Below, in pieces: positions 1 through 8,515 of a stretch of DNA of 40,917 nucleotides. This stretch comes from Terriglobia bacterium (GTDB lineage Bacteria > Acidobacteriota > Terriglobia > Terriglobales > Acidobacteriaceae). The notes beneath the pieces are model-generated. The model saw only the letters and a program-made list of their open reading frames with translations, was not told the origin of the DNA and did no database searches. A program made the position numbers and the translations under genes. Location: positions 1-40,917 of the forward strand of contig JAIQFC010000038.1 in the NCBI GenBank assembly GCA_020073465.1, given 5' to 3'. The number at the start of each line of letters is the position of its first letter. The first letter of the stretch is position 1.

Positions 1-2181
1 CTGGAAAGCCAGTCGTCATCGTTAAGCTCGCTCGTAACTTTGTCTTCTCCAGGAATTGCTGCAGATTCAAACGGTCTCTTCCATGGAATGGGAGACCATG
101 CGGAGAATTCCTTCATGGTTGATGGGCAGCCGATCACGGATCAGCAAAGCAAGGTCTTTTCCAACCAGATTCCCCTCGATTCAATTGCATCGATGGAAGT
201 CATCGCAGGTGCGCCGCCAGCTGAGTTCGGTGAAAAGACGAGTGTAGTGATTAACGCCACCACACGTTCAGGTCAGGGCCTCACGACACCGACCGGCAGC
301 GTCACGACCAGCTATGGCAGTTTCGGGACATCGACGGTTGGCATCAACGTCGGCTACGGCGGCCCGAAGTGGGGCAACTTCGTTTCGGCAAGCGGTTTGA
401 ATACGGGACGATTCCTCGATCCGCCAGAGTTCACCGTTATCCACGCGAAGGGCAATGAAGACAATATCTTTGACAGAGTCGACTATCAGCTATCGAAAGC
501 GGACTCGATCCAGCTAAATCTGGGCTTCACAAGGTCGTGGTTCCAAAATCCAAACAGCTTCGACAACGTTCTGCACACCGGCAAAACCGATCCCGCTGGC
601 AACCCACTTAGCCCCACGGACCAGAGGTCCCAGATTAGAACCTTCAACATTGCACCATCCTGGACGCGATTGCTCAGCACCAACGCGGTCTTCACGTTCG
701 GCGGCTTCGTCCGGCACGATCAATACAATTATTATCCAAGCCGAAATCTGTTCGACGACCTATCGCCTATCCAGCAGGAGTCGGTTGCTCAGGATCGAAC
801 GCTGACGAATGCGGGCCTGCGGACGGCGCTGTCGTATGTGAAGGGTGCCCACAACATCAAGCTAGGAGCTACGTACCAACAGACATTCCTGAATGAGAAT
901 GACAACTTGGGAATCGTGGATACCGGTCTGCTTCCGTCGCTTACTGATGGGAGCGGCAATCCCTGCTTTGTGAATGGCGTCGCTTTGTTTTCCCCGTGTT
1001 CGGATCTGCTGCCATACGACCTTACACGCGGAGGCGGTCTGTTTGCCTTTCGCGGCCACACGGACATAAAACAGCTTGCGCTCTACGTTCAGGATCAGAT
1101 CACGAAGGGGAATTGGTCATTCAACGTCGGTTTGCGGGGAGACTTCTACAACGGCTTGACCATCCACAAAGAACCCGAGCCTCGCCTAGGCCTCGCATAC
1201 AACATCAAACGGACGAGCACAGTCCTTCGCCTTTCCTATGCGAGGGTGCTGGAAACGCCGTTCAACGAGAATTTGATCGTTGCCAGCGTGGGATGCGACA
1301 GTCCGGTCTTAAACCCGCTGCTCAGCTGTACTTCATCAAGTTCGACTCCTTTGGGCCCGGGTTGGCGCAATGAATTCCACGCCGGATTGCAGCAAGCTGT
1401 CGGGAAATATCTGGTGTTCTCCGGTGAGTACATTTGGAAGTACACCCACAAAGCTTATGATTTCAGCATCCTCGGAAACACGCCGATCTTCTTCCCGATC
1501 GCGTGGGACAGATCTAAAATTCCCGGATTCGCGGGGCGCGTCAGCGTACCGAACCTGCATGGATTTTCCGCGCAAATGGTCTTCTCAACGGTTTCGGCGC
1601 GGTTCTTCCTCCCACAGGTCAGCGGCGCCGGAGCCACACCTTCCGCCCCTTCTGGGGTCTTCCGCATCGACCATGACGAGAAATTCAACCAAACAACACA
1701 TTTGCAATACCAACCCTGGCAGCGAGGGCCGTGGATTGGCTTCAATTGGCGCTATGATAGCGGACTCGTGGCAGGCGCGGTTCCATTCGCCACAGACGCA
1801 AATACGCCCGTTGACTTGACTGGACTCACAGCGGACCAGCAGATGCAGGCCGGACTGTTCTGTGGGAATGTGTTCCCCACGTTGACGTCACGCCTCACCA
1901 GTTGCGCACCATCTCAGTATGGCTCAACGCGAGTCACGATTCCGGCACCTGGCACCAAGAATGACGATCACAATCCTCCACGGATCGCGCCTCGCCACCT
2001 GTTCGACATCGCAGTTGGCGATGACAATATTTTTCGCGGCGACAAATACAAATGGAGCCTCCGTGTGACTGCGATTAACGTCACCAACAAGGTTGCGCTT
2101 TATAATTTCTTGTCGACGTTCAGCGGGACGCACTTTCTGACGCCACGTACCTACACGGCCGAGCTAGGCTTTCACTTCTAA
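1..2181 (+). CDS. TonB-dependent outer-membrane receptor (Oar-like), 5' truncated by window edge
   Basis: The frame is open from base 1, so the N-terminus lies outside the window; 726 residues are visible. The visible start is a plug domain (SPGIAADSNG, then a VDGQPI motif and the run AEFGEKTSVVINATTRSG, typical of acidobacterial Oar-like receptors). A long beta-barrel follows with alternating aromatic strands, and the protein ends in an aromatic residue (GFHF), as expected for insertion by the Bam machinery. Such receptors take up bulky ligands across the outer membrane using TonB energy, and in Acidobacteria often carry an N-terminal carboxypeptidase-like domain, which cannot be seen here. 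The substrate cannot be told. An internal TTG at 40 is not a credible start because the plug is already under way. A strong hairpin follows the stop. Confidence 0.9.
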   Translation: MESQSSSLSSLVTLSSPGIAADSNGLFHGMGDHAENSFMVDGQPITDQQSKVFSNQIPLDSIASMEVIAGAPPAEFGEKTSVVINATTRSGQGLTTPTGSVTTSYGSFGTSTVGINVGYGGPKWGNFVSASGLNTGRFLDPPEFTVIHAKGNEDNIFDRVDYQLSKADSIQLNLGFTRSWFQNPNSFDNVLHTGKTDPAGNPLSPTDQRSQIRTFNIAPSWTRLLSTNAVFTFGGFVRHDQYNYYPSRNLFDDLSPIQQESVAQDRTLTNAGLRTALSYVKGAHNIKLGATYQQTFLNENDNLGIVDTGLLPSLTDGSGNPCFVNGVALFSPCSDLLPYDLTRGGGLFAFRGHTDIKQLALYVQDQITKGNWSFNVGLRGDFYNGLTIHKEPEPRLGLAYNIKRTSTVLRLSYARVLETPFNENLIVASVGCDSPVLNPLLSCTSSSSTPLGPGWRNEFHAGLQQAVGKYLVFSGEYIWKYTHKAYDFSILGNTPIFFPIAWDRSKIPGFAGRVSVPNLHGFSAQMVFSTVSARFFLPQVSGAGATPSAPSGVFRIDHDEKFNQTTHLQYQPWQRGPWIGFNWRYDSGLVAGAVPFATDANTPVDLTGLTADQQMQAGLFCGNVFPTLTSRLTSCAPSQYGSTRVTIPAPGTKNDDHNPPRIAPRHLFDIAVGDDNIFRGDKYKWSLRVTAINVTNKVALYNFLSTFSGTHFLTPRTYTAELGFHF

Positions 2182-2192
2182 CCCCCGTCGTT

Positions 2193-2229
2193 CAGGAGAG
2201 CTCGCGGAGTGCGAACACGAGCCCTCCTG
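2193..2229 (+). terminator. Rho-independent-like terminator after the TonB receptor
   Basis: CAGGAGAGCTCG (2193-2204) pairs with CGAGCCCTCCTG (2218-2229), a 12-bp stem with one mismatch and a 13-nt loop, starting 12 bp after the receptor stop. A short T-rich stretch (CTTTCAAATCTT) follows. The U-tract is modest, so efficiency is uncertain. Confidence 0.7.
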
Positions 2230-2561
2230 CTTTCAAATCTTCAAGTTGTGGAATATCGATAAGGACCCGTTGTGCCGTTCAGGGTGGATTGTCGGCAAAC
2301 AGGAAGTAATTCGGTTACTTCTGGATCGCGTATGGTCCACCCGTAATCGCTAATAAAGCTTCCGACAAGCCGACTTCCCGGTACCAATCGGGCCAACTTC
2401 CGCGAAGCCCGTTTCCGGTTTGCCGACCGTACGGCAAGAAGCCCTCCGCGCGCGGAGGGGTAATGGTAAACAACTCCGGATTGCGACCTGTACGCTTGAT
2501 TGCGGGCCGCTGTTCGGGCGGAGCCGCCAGACCACGCTGAGGGAATCGCTGTGTCATGACG
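2230..2561. other. Intergenic stretch, no credible gene
   Basis: Open frames here on the minus strand have no recognisable family and biased composition. The stretch holds copy A of a dispersed repeat (2369-2418) and a GC-rich hairpin-like CCTCCGCGCGCGGAGG at about 2443-2458. Nothing else is supported. Confidence 0.5.
2369..2418 (+). repeat. Dispersed intergenic repeat, copy A
   Basis: About 50 bp of the form GCCGACTTC...ACCAATCGGGCCAACTTC..CGAAGCCCGT...CGG. It matches 31433-31482 in the same orientation and 39681-39723 in the opposite orientation, always outside genes. The shared core reads CCAATC(C/G)GGCCAACTTC followed by CGAAGCCCG. Confidence 0.6.
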
Positions 2562-3955
2562 CTACTCCTTGCGGACGATGCCGGTGACGCCGGCGAGGAA
2601 CAGGGTGGCAAGCAGCCAGCCCAGAAGAATCTGGACCCAGAGGAACCAGCGCAGGAAGCGGGGTGAGGTGCCAAATCGACTGAAGCGTGACGGCGGCTCC
2701 TCAGGATCCGCGGAGGCCAGCAGCCCAGCGAAGACCAGCAGCCGTTCCAGTGGCCGGAGTAACTTGGGCCAAGTGCTGTCGCGCTCGGCACTCTTGATCC
2801 ATTTCCCCTTTCCCGACGGCGTGAAGCTCGAGTCAGGATCGGGCCCCCACTTGTCGGCTTGGCCGAGCTTTACTATGGGAAGCGAGTTCTCAACCGAATA
2901 GACGAGCGGCGAGAAAACCTCGTGATTCGCAGGGGTCTGCCCGTCGTGTTTGAAATCCCGGCAGGCGTCTTTCTCCGTCGGAACCATACCGCCGCTGAGG
3001 TAGCTTCGCCGGTAGAGAATCCAGCCCAAGCCGCTCAGACAAAGAATCGCCCCTGCCGAGCGAGCGGGGGCGTAGCCGTACCCTGCAAACACTCTGAAGA
3101 GCCAGCTGAGCGCCTGCAGATCGGGCCGGCCTTTGTCTTCCAACCGCCGGCGGCGGCGCTCCATTTCTATTAGGACGCCAACGGCGCCGTCGTCGTCCCC
3201 GGCAGCCTTCAGGACCTTGGCAAGCTGAAGATAGGGCTGGGTCGCGAATGGCTCCTCGGGCTGAAGACTCAGCCACTGGAGTCGGGTTTTGGCAGTCCTT
3301 GGCCCTTCGACAATTCGCTCGTAGACGAAGCCGTCGAGGAGGAGCTTTCCAGGTTGAGGCCAACTATCAGCGTCATCCCCGATACCTGCCACCGGAGGCA
3401 TGGCTTAGGACGAGAGTCGCACCTTTCAGATTCGCCCCCATGCAAATGAATACCGCTTCGATACGGGCGCCATACAAGCTAACCTCGCCTTGGGCAGTGA
3501 AGCCGCCTGTCAGTAAGATGCCGAACTTCACGCTGGCTCCGAAAAGCGCTTCCCTTCACGACGGCGCCGTCGGCATAGAGCGCGTAGCTGCCGGGGTTGT
3601 TGAGTTTGGCCCCGTCGCACTCCAGATTCCCGCCGATTTGAGCACCAGTGAGAGTCACTTCGCCCGCGGCGCGGAAGCCGGGGCCCAAAAGAACGTTCCC
3701 CCGAAAGACCGTGTCGGAGGCGCCGAGTGCAGAGCGGCCCGGGTTGTTAAAAGTGCCCCCCCGGCAATCGAGATCTCCGCCGATTTGGGCCTCTGTCAGC
3801 AACACTCCGCCCTCGGCGTGAAAACCAGCGCGCAGGAAGACCGCTCCCCTCACGATCGCGCCCTCGGCTACGACAGAATGGGTCCAGCTACCTTGCAGGT
3901 CGAGCCGCGGAATCACCAGTTGACGCAGCTCAGCGTTGCGGACTAGGGAGCAGCT
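2562..3955 (-). pseudogene. Broken membrane protein with pentapeptide-like beta-helix repeats
   Basis: Minus-strand remnant in three frames. The upstream part has repeats such as LLTEAQIGGDLDCRGG followed by LTGAQIGGNLECDGA, a right-handed beta-helix-like pattern found in proteins often annotated 'membrane-associated oxidoreductase'; no catalytic domain is visible. One frameshift lies near 3540-3550, after which GASVKFGILLTGG continues in another frame. A second lies near 3393, where one extra G breaks SHAS(V)AGIGDDADSWP. The last 279-codon frame has a helical middle and two membrane segments (about residues 115-132 and 252-276). The 5' end is lost where an integrase remnant of opposite strand begins at about 3957. 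Repairing both shifts gives one continuous protein, so this is a decayed gene or carries assembly errors. The function is unknown. Confidence 0.65.
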
Positions 3956-3961
3956 CCATAA

Positions 3962-4923
3962 TTGAATCTGCAAGAGTTGAAGAAGGTGCCGGAATCGAAG
4001 AAGCGGCGACCGAAAGCCGCGTCGACTATCGAGGACAGGGAACGCATTATTCGCAAGCGGCTCTTGCCCAGATTCGGCGGTTCGGAGGCTTTGAAGATCA
4101 AGCCCTCGGAAATCAAAGGGTGGTTGGAGTCTGCCCAAGACGAGGAAGACCTAGAAAATTCGACGGTGGACAAGATCCGCCGTGTGATGCATCTGGTCTA
4201 CTCGACGGCACAGGCGAACGACCTGATTCCGCGCACGGTGGAAGCGAATCCAGTCGCGCACGTTCACATCGCAACGATTACCGAATACGAAGCCATTCTC
4301 GTAACTCCACAGCAAGCCTGGAATGTTATCTGCCGCATGCAAGCATTCGCGCGGCTGCTGACCTTACTGGTTGCGGTGACGGGATTGAGAATCGGCGAAG
4401 TGCTCGCGTTGAGATGGAAGCACGTCGATTGGAACAACTTTCGCATCCGGGTGGTCTCCAATTTCGTCCGGGGCAAGTTTGGCGAGCCGAAATCACACGC
4501 CTCGAAGAAGCCTGTGGTTTTGCATTCGCTTGTCATGGGCTTGCTGAAAAACTGGCGGGAGACGACGACCTACGCCGGAGACGAGGATTTTGTCTTCGCT
4601 TCCGACCGGCTCAAGGGCAAGCAGCCGCGCGTGCCGAACATGCTGGTGGAGGATCATCTCCGGCCCGCCGCCAAACAGGTGATCGAGATTCCACACGGCC
4701 ACAGGTTTGGCTTCCACAATCTAAGGCACGCGCTAACCTCGTTCCTGGTAGAAATCGGAACCGACTCCAAAACTATTCAGGACATGCTGCGTTGGGCAGA
4801 CCCTTCTATCCTGCTCAAGGTTTATGCGCATTCGCGCACATGGACAAGCGCATGGAGGCTCAGGCAAAGATGATCGAAGCCATGGGTCTAAACGAGGAAA
4901 CCGCTCAACAGTTCATCCAGTAG
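3962..4923 (+). pseudogene. Tyrosine site-specific integrase remnant (int1), N-truncated and frameshifted
   Basis: The catalytic domain of a tyrosine recombinase is present: TGLRIGEVLALRW with Arg143 (counting from the TTG at 3962), FHNLRH with His252 and Arg255, Trp278, and KVYAH with nucleophile Tyr288. Compared with the intact integrase at 29879-31129, roughly 90 N-terminal residues (arm-binding domain) are missing, and a TAA stands immediately upstream. About one codon after Tyr288 the frame shifts: the expected tail HMDKRMEAQAKMIEAMGLNE reads in the other frame and stops at 4921-4923. A single-base indel near 4833-4840 explains this. It lies 72 bp upstream of a tRNA-Phe 3' half, the same arrangement as the intact copy, so it is probably the integrase of an older neighbouring element. 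Inactive as written. Confidence 0.8.
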
Positions 4924-4949
4924 GCGTGGGTGATCGACCGTGGGTGATT
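4924..4949 (+). repeat. Paired direct repeats left of tRNA-Phe copy 1 (candidate integrase arm sites)
   Basis: GCGTGGGTGATC (4924-4935) and CCGTGGGTGATT (4938-4949), period 14, directly after the int1 stop. The same 12-mer occurs twice at 31327-31351, right of the second tRNA copy. Arm-type binding sites of tyrosine integrases are usually short direct repeats in this position; binding is inferred. Confidence 0.5.
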
Positions 4950-4995
4950 TTCTCCGATTACAGTCGTCAGAATTCCGCTAAGTTCTTTAGAATGA

Positions 4996-5041
4996 TGGTG
5001 GCCAGGGACGGAGTTGAACCGCCGACGCCAGCCTTTTTCAG
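4996..5041 (-). repeat. tRNA-Phe 3' half, attachment-site copy 1
   Basis: Read on the minus strand it ends in the acceptor strand CCTGGCC, discriminator A and CCA, preceded by a T-arm (GGCGG, loop TTCAACT, CCGTC) and by CTGAAAA, the anticodon loop of tRNA-Phe(GAA). Homology stops exactly at the anticodon loop; the 5' half of the tRNA is not next to it. It has five T where copy 2 (31198-31242) has four. It is a non-functional tRNA fragment of the type left by integration into tRNA genes. A short ORF reading MVARDGVEPPTPAF across it is an artefact. Confidence 0.85.
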
Positions 5042-5123
5042 TGCTACGTTAAGCTGTAGTCTTAACAACTTACGTGACTCCAGGTGGCCGCCTAACTACT
5101 TGAGAAGACGTAAGAGACATACG

Positions 5124-5147
5124 AATCGTGGGTTGAAATCGTGGGTT
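5124..5147 (+). repeat. Paired direct repeats right of tRNA-Phe copy 1 (candidate arm sites)
   Basis: AATCGTGGGTT occurs at 5124-5134 and 5137-5147, period 13, about 85 bp inside the island from the tRNA fragment. The core GTGGGT matches the repeats at 4924-4949 and 31327-31351. An integrase arm-site role is inferred. Confidence 0.45.
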
Positions 5148-5455
5148 CAGCATCAAGCGCAAAAATCGTTCCCACCTCGGGAGATTTAGCTGTTTCATTT
5201 CTACGCCGCAAATTATCCTGATTATGCGCTCTGACACAATCAGCAAATTAGGAAGCGCGAATGGCACATCAAACCTTGAGAGTCCCCGTACACTATGACT
5301 CCACGTTCTCTTGACCAAGGGTAGAGTACCTGCCTTGGGCGCACACACGCCAGCTCTAAACGCTCTCCTTAGTTCTGACGACTTCTAACAAAAACAATAA
5401 CTCGGGGAGTCTGCTCTTCGCTCAAGCAAAGCTCCAAGGGCTCGAATTGTAGGGG

Positions 5456-5477
5456 TTTTGACACAGTTTTGACACAG
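5456..5477 (+). repeat. Tandem 11-mer TTTTGACACAG x2
   Basis: Two perfect head-to-tail copies (5456-5466, 5467-5477), with a degenerate GCGACACG after them. The 11-bp period puts both copies on about the same DNA face, as protein-binding repeats often do. The same period is seen in the repeats at 31140-31162 and 33970-34000. Confidence 0.55.
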
Positions 5478-5611
5478 GCGACACGTTCGGAGCGGTGTAC
5501 TTTCGCAACAGGAGACACAGCTCTATGCCGCAGCAATTAGAGCTAAAAGGCACGCTTGGGAAGTCATATCGAACCCGCGTGAAATGCGGACAGACTTCAG
5601 CATGATTCGAC

Positions 5612-6208
5612 TTAGTCCTTTTGAAACCGCTGCATGGCCTGCAACGCAGGTCCGGTCATCTCCCGGAACACGGCGTCAATATCCTCCGGCGAGAGCTTGA
5701 TATTGCGATCAAGCCACCAGGTCACAATTGACATCATCGCGCCGGCGACATATTGGGAGGCCATTTCAGCCCAGATCGGATTTCGGCCTCCGCGATCGGA
5801 CGCTGCGATGCCTTCCGCGACGAGGCCAACCAAGAGGCGGCGCATCTGCCGGTCGACTATGACTCCGCTTTCGCGTCCTACCACTGCGCGGTACAGCTTG
5901 CGATGACCGTCAACGTGCCGGAAGAAAGCCAAGCTGAAACCAAGCGGTGCTGAGGATTCCCCTCGACTCCCCGAGGTCGACTTCCACTGCTCGCTTAAGT
6001 GTTTTCGCAGTTCATCGAGCGATCTCCGTAGGAGGTCTTCCTTGTTCCGGTAGTGAAAATAAAACGTAGCGCGTCCGACTGCTGCTCGATCCAGAATGTC
6101 CTGCACGCTGAGCGCTTCGTACCCGTGTTGGAGCATGAGATCTAGCAGAGCGTTCCGCAACGCCTCATGGGTCCTACGCACACGTTTGTCTGCTTCTGTT
6201 TTCCGCAT
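5612..6208 (-). CDS. TetR/AcrR-family transcriptional repressor
   Basis: 198 residues, normal TetR length. The N-terminal helix-turn-helix covers about residues 34-60 (LSVQDILDRAAVGRATFYFH followed by YRNKEDLL), with the hallmark 'TFYFHYRNKEDLL' segment. The C-terminal half is the helical ligand-binding and dimer domain with a conserved WW pair late in the chain. It is divergent from the methyltransferase/EamA pair across a 141-bp gap that holds two palindromes (6248-6300), so it probably represses itself and those genes and responds to a small hydrophobic compound. The ligand is unknown. Control of the ABC pump further on is possible but not shown. Confidence 0.9.
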   Translation of the reverse strand: MRKTEADKRVRRTHEALRNALLDLMLQHGYEALSVQDILDRAAVGRATFYFHYRNKEDLLRRSLDELRKHLSEQWKSTSGSRGESSAPLGFSLAFFRHVDGHRKLYRAVVGRESGVIVDRQMRRLLVGLVAEGIAASDRGGRNPIWAEMASQYVAGAMMSIVTWWLDRNIKLSPEDIDAVFREMTGPALQAMQRFQKD

Positions 6209-6247
6209 CGGTTAAGCCGAACAATTCCGCCACACAAGTTCGGGAAC

Positions 6248-6300
6248 GAACAAATACAGCGGGTTTGTTCTTCTCATTTCTAATTCCGAACACTATGTTC
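6248..6300. promoter_or_regulatory. Two palindromes in the TetR/methyltransferase divergent promoter region
   Basis: GAACAAA (6248-6254) mirrors TTTGTTC (6264-6270), and GAACA-CTA-TGTTC is a 13-bp palindrome at 6288-6300. Both share GAACA half-sites. Placement between divergent TetR and target genes fits TetR operators; this is an inference from position and symmetry. Confidence 0.5.
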
Positions 6301-6349
6301 AATATCACAAAACGCGGCGTCATGCGTAGAAAGCCGCTGGGAGGTCACG

Positions 6350-7327
6350 ATGAACACTGAGCAACCAGTCCGACGACAGCACAGCCACATGGCCTGGGTC
6401 GGAATCGTTGGAATTGTCGGTGGCGCGGTCCTGATGGTCTACGTTCCTTCGCTCAAGGCAGTCTCAAAAGGAATGCTTCTTTTCGCAGGATTTCATTTCG
6501 TGGGACTTCTGGTATTGCTTGCTTCCGCCTACGTTGTGGGAGGAAACAAGATCGTGGCGCATTTCAGAACCAGCTCGCACTCACAGGATTCGGCTGGATT
6601 CAGTTTCGGCTGGGCGCCCGCATGGACCCATGGTCCGTGGATCGCTGCGCTGATCCTTGGTGCGACCGCCGTCGCGCTTCAAGTGGCCGCACCTGCTTAT
6701 TGGCCCGTCGCCATGGCCTCGACATTGCTTGCGGCGAGTTTCTTCGCTGGTGGACTGGTCACTCGTTCGGTCGGACAATACGAGCGCGCATTCCTGCCGA
6801 TGGTGGACCTGCTTTCCGGCGATGAGAAAGTTGTGCTTGATGCAGGTTGCGGCGCCGGTCGAACAACAATTGCGCTTGGCCGGGCACAAAGGACCGCCCA
6901 GATTGTCGCTCTCGACCGCTTTGACTCTGACTACATCGAGGGTGGCGGGAAGCTTCTTCTCGAACAGAATCTGCGGAAGGCGGGGTTAGCTGAACGAGTG
7001 CGAATCGAGCGCGGTGATTTGACCGCTCTGCCCTTCGCAGATCAGAGCTTTGATGCCGTTGTCAGCGCTCATGCCGTGGACCACTTGGGCAAGTCAACGG
7101 AGCGGGGCCTGCGAGAGATCCTGCGTGTGTTAAAACCGGGCGGACGCTTCCTATTGGTCGTCTGGGTACCGGGTTGGACGATGTTCAGCGTTGCCAACAT
7201 ATTGGCACTCTCCCTCTCGTCCAAGCGTACGTGGCGGCAGAGGGCAGCAAGCGCTGGATTCAGAATCACTGATGAAGGTACCTTTAACGGTAACTGGTTT
7301 GCCGTTTTAAAGAAGCCAGAGGCGTGA
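6350..7327 (+). CDS. Membrane-anchored class I SAM-dependent methyltransferase
   Basis: 325 residues. Four hydrophobic segments occupy the N-terminal half (about residues 14-33, 43-63, 96-114 and 118-138). The C-terminal half is a Rossmann-type methyltransferase: motif I VLDAGCGAGRT at 162-172, an acidic residue in ALDRFDSD after strand 2, GDLTALPFADQSFDAVVS, and REILRVLKPGGRFLLVVW. The start follows a GGGAGG Shine-Dalgarno. The substrate is not evident; membrane anchoring suggests a lipid, quinone or other hydrophobic acceptor. The exporter gene 77 bp downstream on the same strand is likely co-transcribed, and the divergent TetR gene is the likely regulator. Confidence 0.85.
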   Translation: MNTEQPVRRQHSHMAWVGIVGIVGGAVLMVYVPSLKAVSKGMLLFAGFHFVGLLVLLASAYVVGGNKIVAHFRTSSHSQDSAGFSFGWAPAWTHGPWIAALILGATAVALQVAAPAYWPVAMASTLLAASFFAGGLVTRSVGQYERAFLPMVDLLSGDEKVVLDAGCGAGRTTIALGRAQRTAQIVALDRFDSDYIEGGGKLLLEQNLRKAGLAERVRIERGDLTALPFADQSFDAVVSAHAVDHLGKSTERGLREILRVLKPGGRFLLVVWVPGWTMFSVANILALSLSSKRTWRQRAASAGFRITDEGTFNGNWFAVLKKPEA

Positions 7328-7404
7328 GGCTCATCGAAGGTCGGCGCCTGAACGAGATGACCTCATCCTACGAATGACGAAGTTTGCGAACGAGGTGGCC
7401 TAGA

Positions 7405-8457
7405 GTGGCTTCCGATAAAGCAGCCCGCGTTGGTATCCTGTTCGCTCTGCTTGCCGCCGTGCTGTTCGGAGCCAGCACTCCATTCGCGAAACTTCTGCTT
7501 GGAAGTGTCTCGCCCTGGATGATGGCAGGCCTGCTGTATCTCGGTGCAGGAATAGGTCTATCGCTCATACATTTCTTGCGGCGTGTGCTTGGGCTGCCTA
7601 GCGTCGAAGCTCCGTTGCGCCGGTCGGATTTGCCGTGGTTAGCATTGGTGATCGGGACGGGCGGCATCGTCGGACCTCTCTTGCTGATGTTCGGGTTAGC
7701 TCGCACTGCGGCTTCCGGAGCGTCCCTTTTACTCAACCTCGAAGGACTGGCCACGATGACCATCGCATGGGTGATCTTTCGGGAACATGTGGATCGTCGT
7801 TTGTTGTTGGGTGCCGTCGCGATTGTCTCCGGAGCCTTACTGCTATCGTGGCAAGGAGAGGCATCTTTCAACTGGGGTGCCTTCCTGATTGCAGGAGCAT
7901 GTCTCTGCTGGGGAATCGACAACAACCTGACGCGCAAGCTGTCCTCGTCGGACCCCGTCGAGATCGCTATGATTAAGGATTTCGTCGCGGGAATCGTGAA
8001 CACAGGTATCGCCCTGGTTCATGTGAGGGCTTTGCCGCATCTGGGAACTGTAGCCGCCGTCAGCTTCGTGGGGCTCTTGGGATACGGCGTAAGTCTTGTT
8101 TTCTTTGTGCTCGGATTGCGAGACCTAGGAACGGCGCGGACTGGGGCCTACTTCTCCATTGCTCCGTTCGTGGGGGCGACGCTCTCAATATTTCTTTTGC
8201 ATGACCAATTATCGTGGCGGTTGTTTGTAGCTGGAGCTTTGATGGCTACTGGCCTCTGGTTCCACGTGTCGGAGCAACATGAACACGAGCATATCCATGA
8301 GCCGCTAGAACATGAGCATAAGCATGTTCATGACGAGCATCATCAACACGAGCACTCGGCCGATGATCCGCCCGGAGAACCGCATTCCCATGCCCACCGC
8401 CACGAGCCTCTAACGCATACCCATGTTCATTATCCGGACTTGCATCACCGGCATTAG
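7405..8457 (+). CDS. EamA/DMT-family exporter with histidine-rich C-terminal tail
   Basis: 350 residues from a GTG start preceded by GAGGTGG at a good distance; an upstream TTG at 7384 would add seven residues without a better ribosome site. The first 285 residues form about ten hydrophobic helices in two EamA repeats (the second begins near FNWGAFLIAGACLCWGIDN). The last 64 residues contain 23 histidines in HEHEH, HKHVHDEHH and HSHAHRH runs with acidic residues. Such tails bind Ni, Co, Zn or Cu, so a metal exporter or metal-sensing tail is plausible, though DMT proteins carry many substrates. It is probably in one transcript with the methyltransferase. Confidence 0.85.
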   Translation: MASDKAARVGILFALLAAVLFGASTPFAKLLLGSVSPWMMAGLLYLGAGIGLSLIHFLRRVLGLPSVEAPLRRSDLPWLALVIGTGGIVGPLLLMFGLARTAASGASLLLNLEGLATMTIAWVIFREHVDRRLLLGAVAIVSGALLLSWQGEASFNWGAFLIAGACLCWGIDNNLTRKLSSSDPVEIAMIKDFVAGIVNTGIALVHVRALPHLGTVAAVSFVGLLGYGVSLVFFVLGLRDLGTARTGAYFSIAPFVGATLSIFLLHDQLSWRLFVAGALMATGLWFHVSEQHEHEHIHEPLEHEHKHVHDEHHQHEHSADDPPGEPHSHAHRHEPLTHTHVHYPDLHHRH

Positions 8458-8515
8458 CTTTTGAGCTGGGCAACACGGGTATTCGTTCCCCTGCAAATGG
8501 CCCACGGAAGTCGGA

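Larger units (their letters stand above)
5042..5611. other. Left end of island, non-coding
   Basis: 570 bp without a credible gene. It holds a pair of ATCGTGGGTT repeats (5124-5147) and a perfect tandem of the 11-mer TTTTGACACAG (5456-5477). Short ORFs in both strands have no recognisable family. Confidence 0.5.

Noticed and set aside
2315..2791. 158-codon minus-strand ORF
   Set aside because: Mostly another frame of the broken membrane-protein gene, then intergenic repeat; composition is Arg/Pro/Ser-biased and no family fits.
4992..5060. Short ORF across tRNA copy 1 reading MVARDGVEPPTPAF
   Set aside because: This peptide is the reverse-frame translation of a tRNA-Phe 3' end, a well-known annotation artefact.
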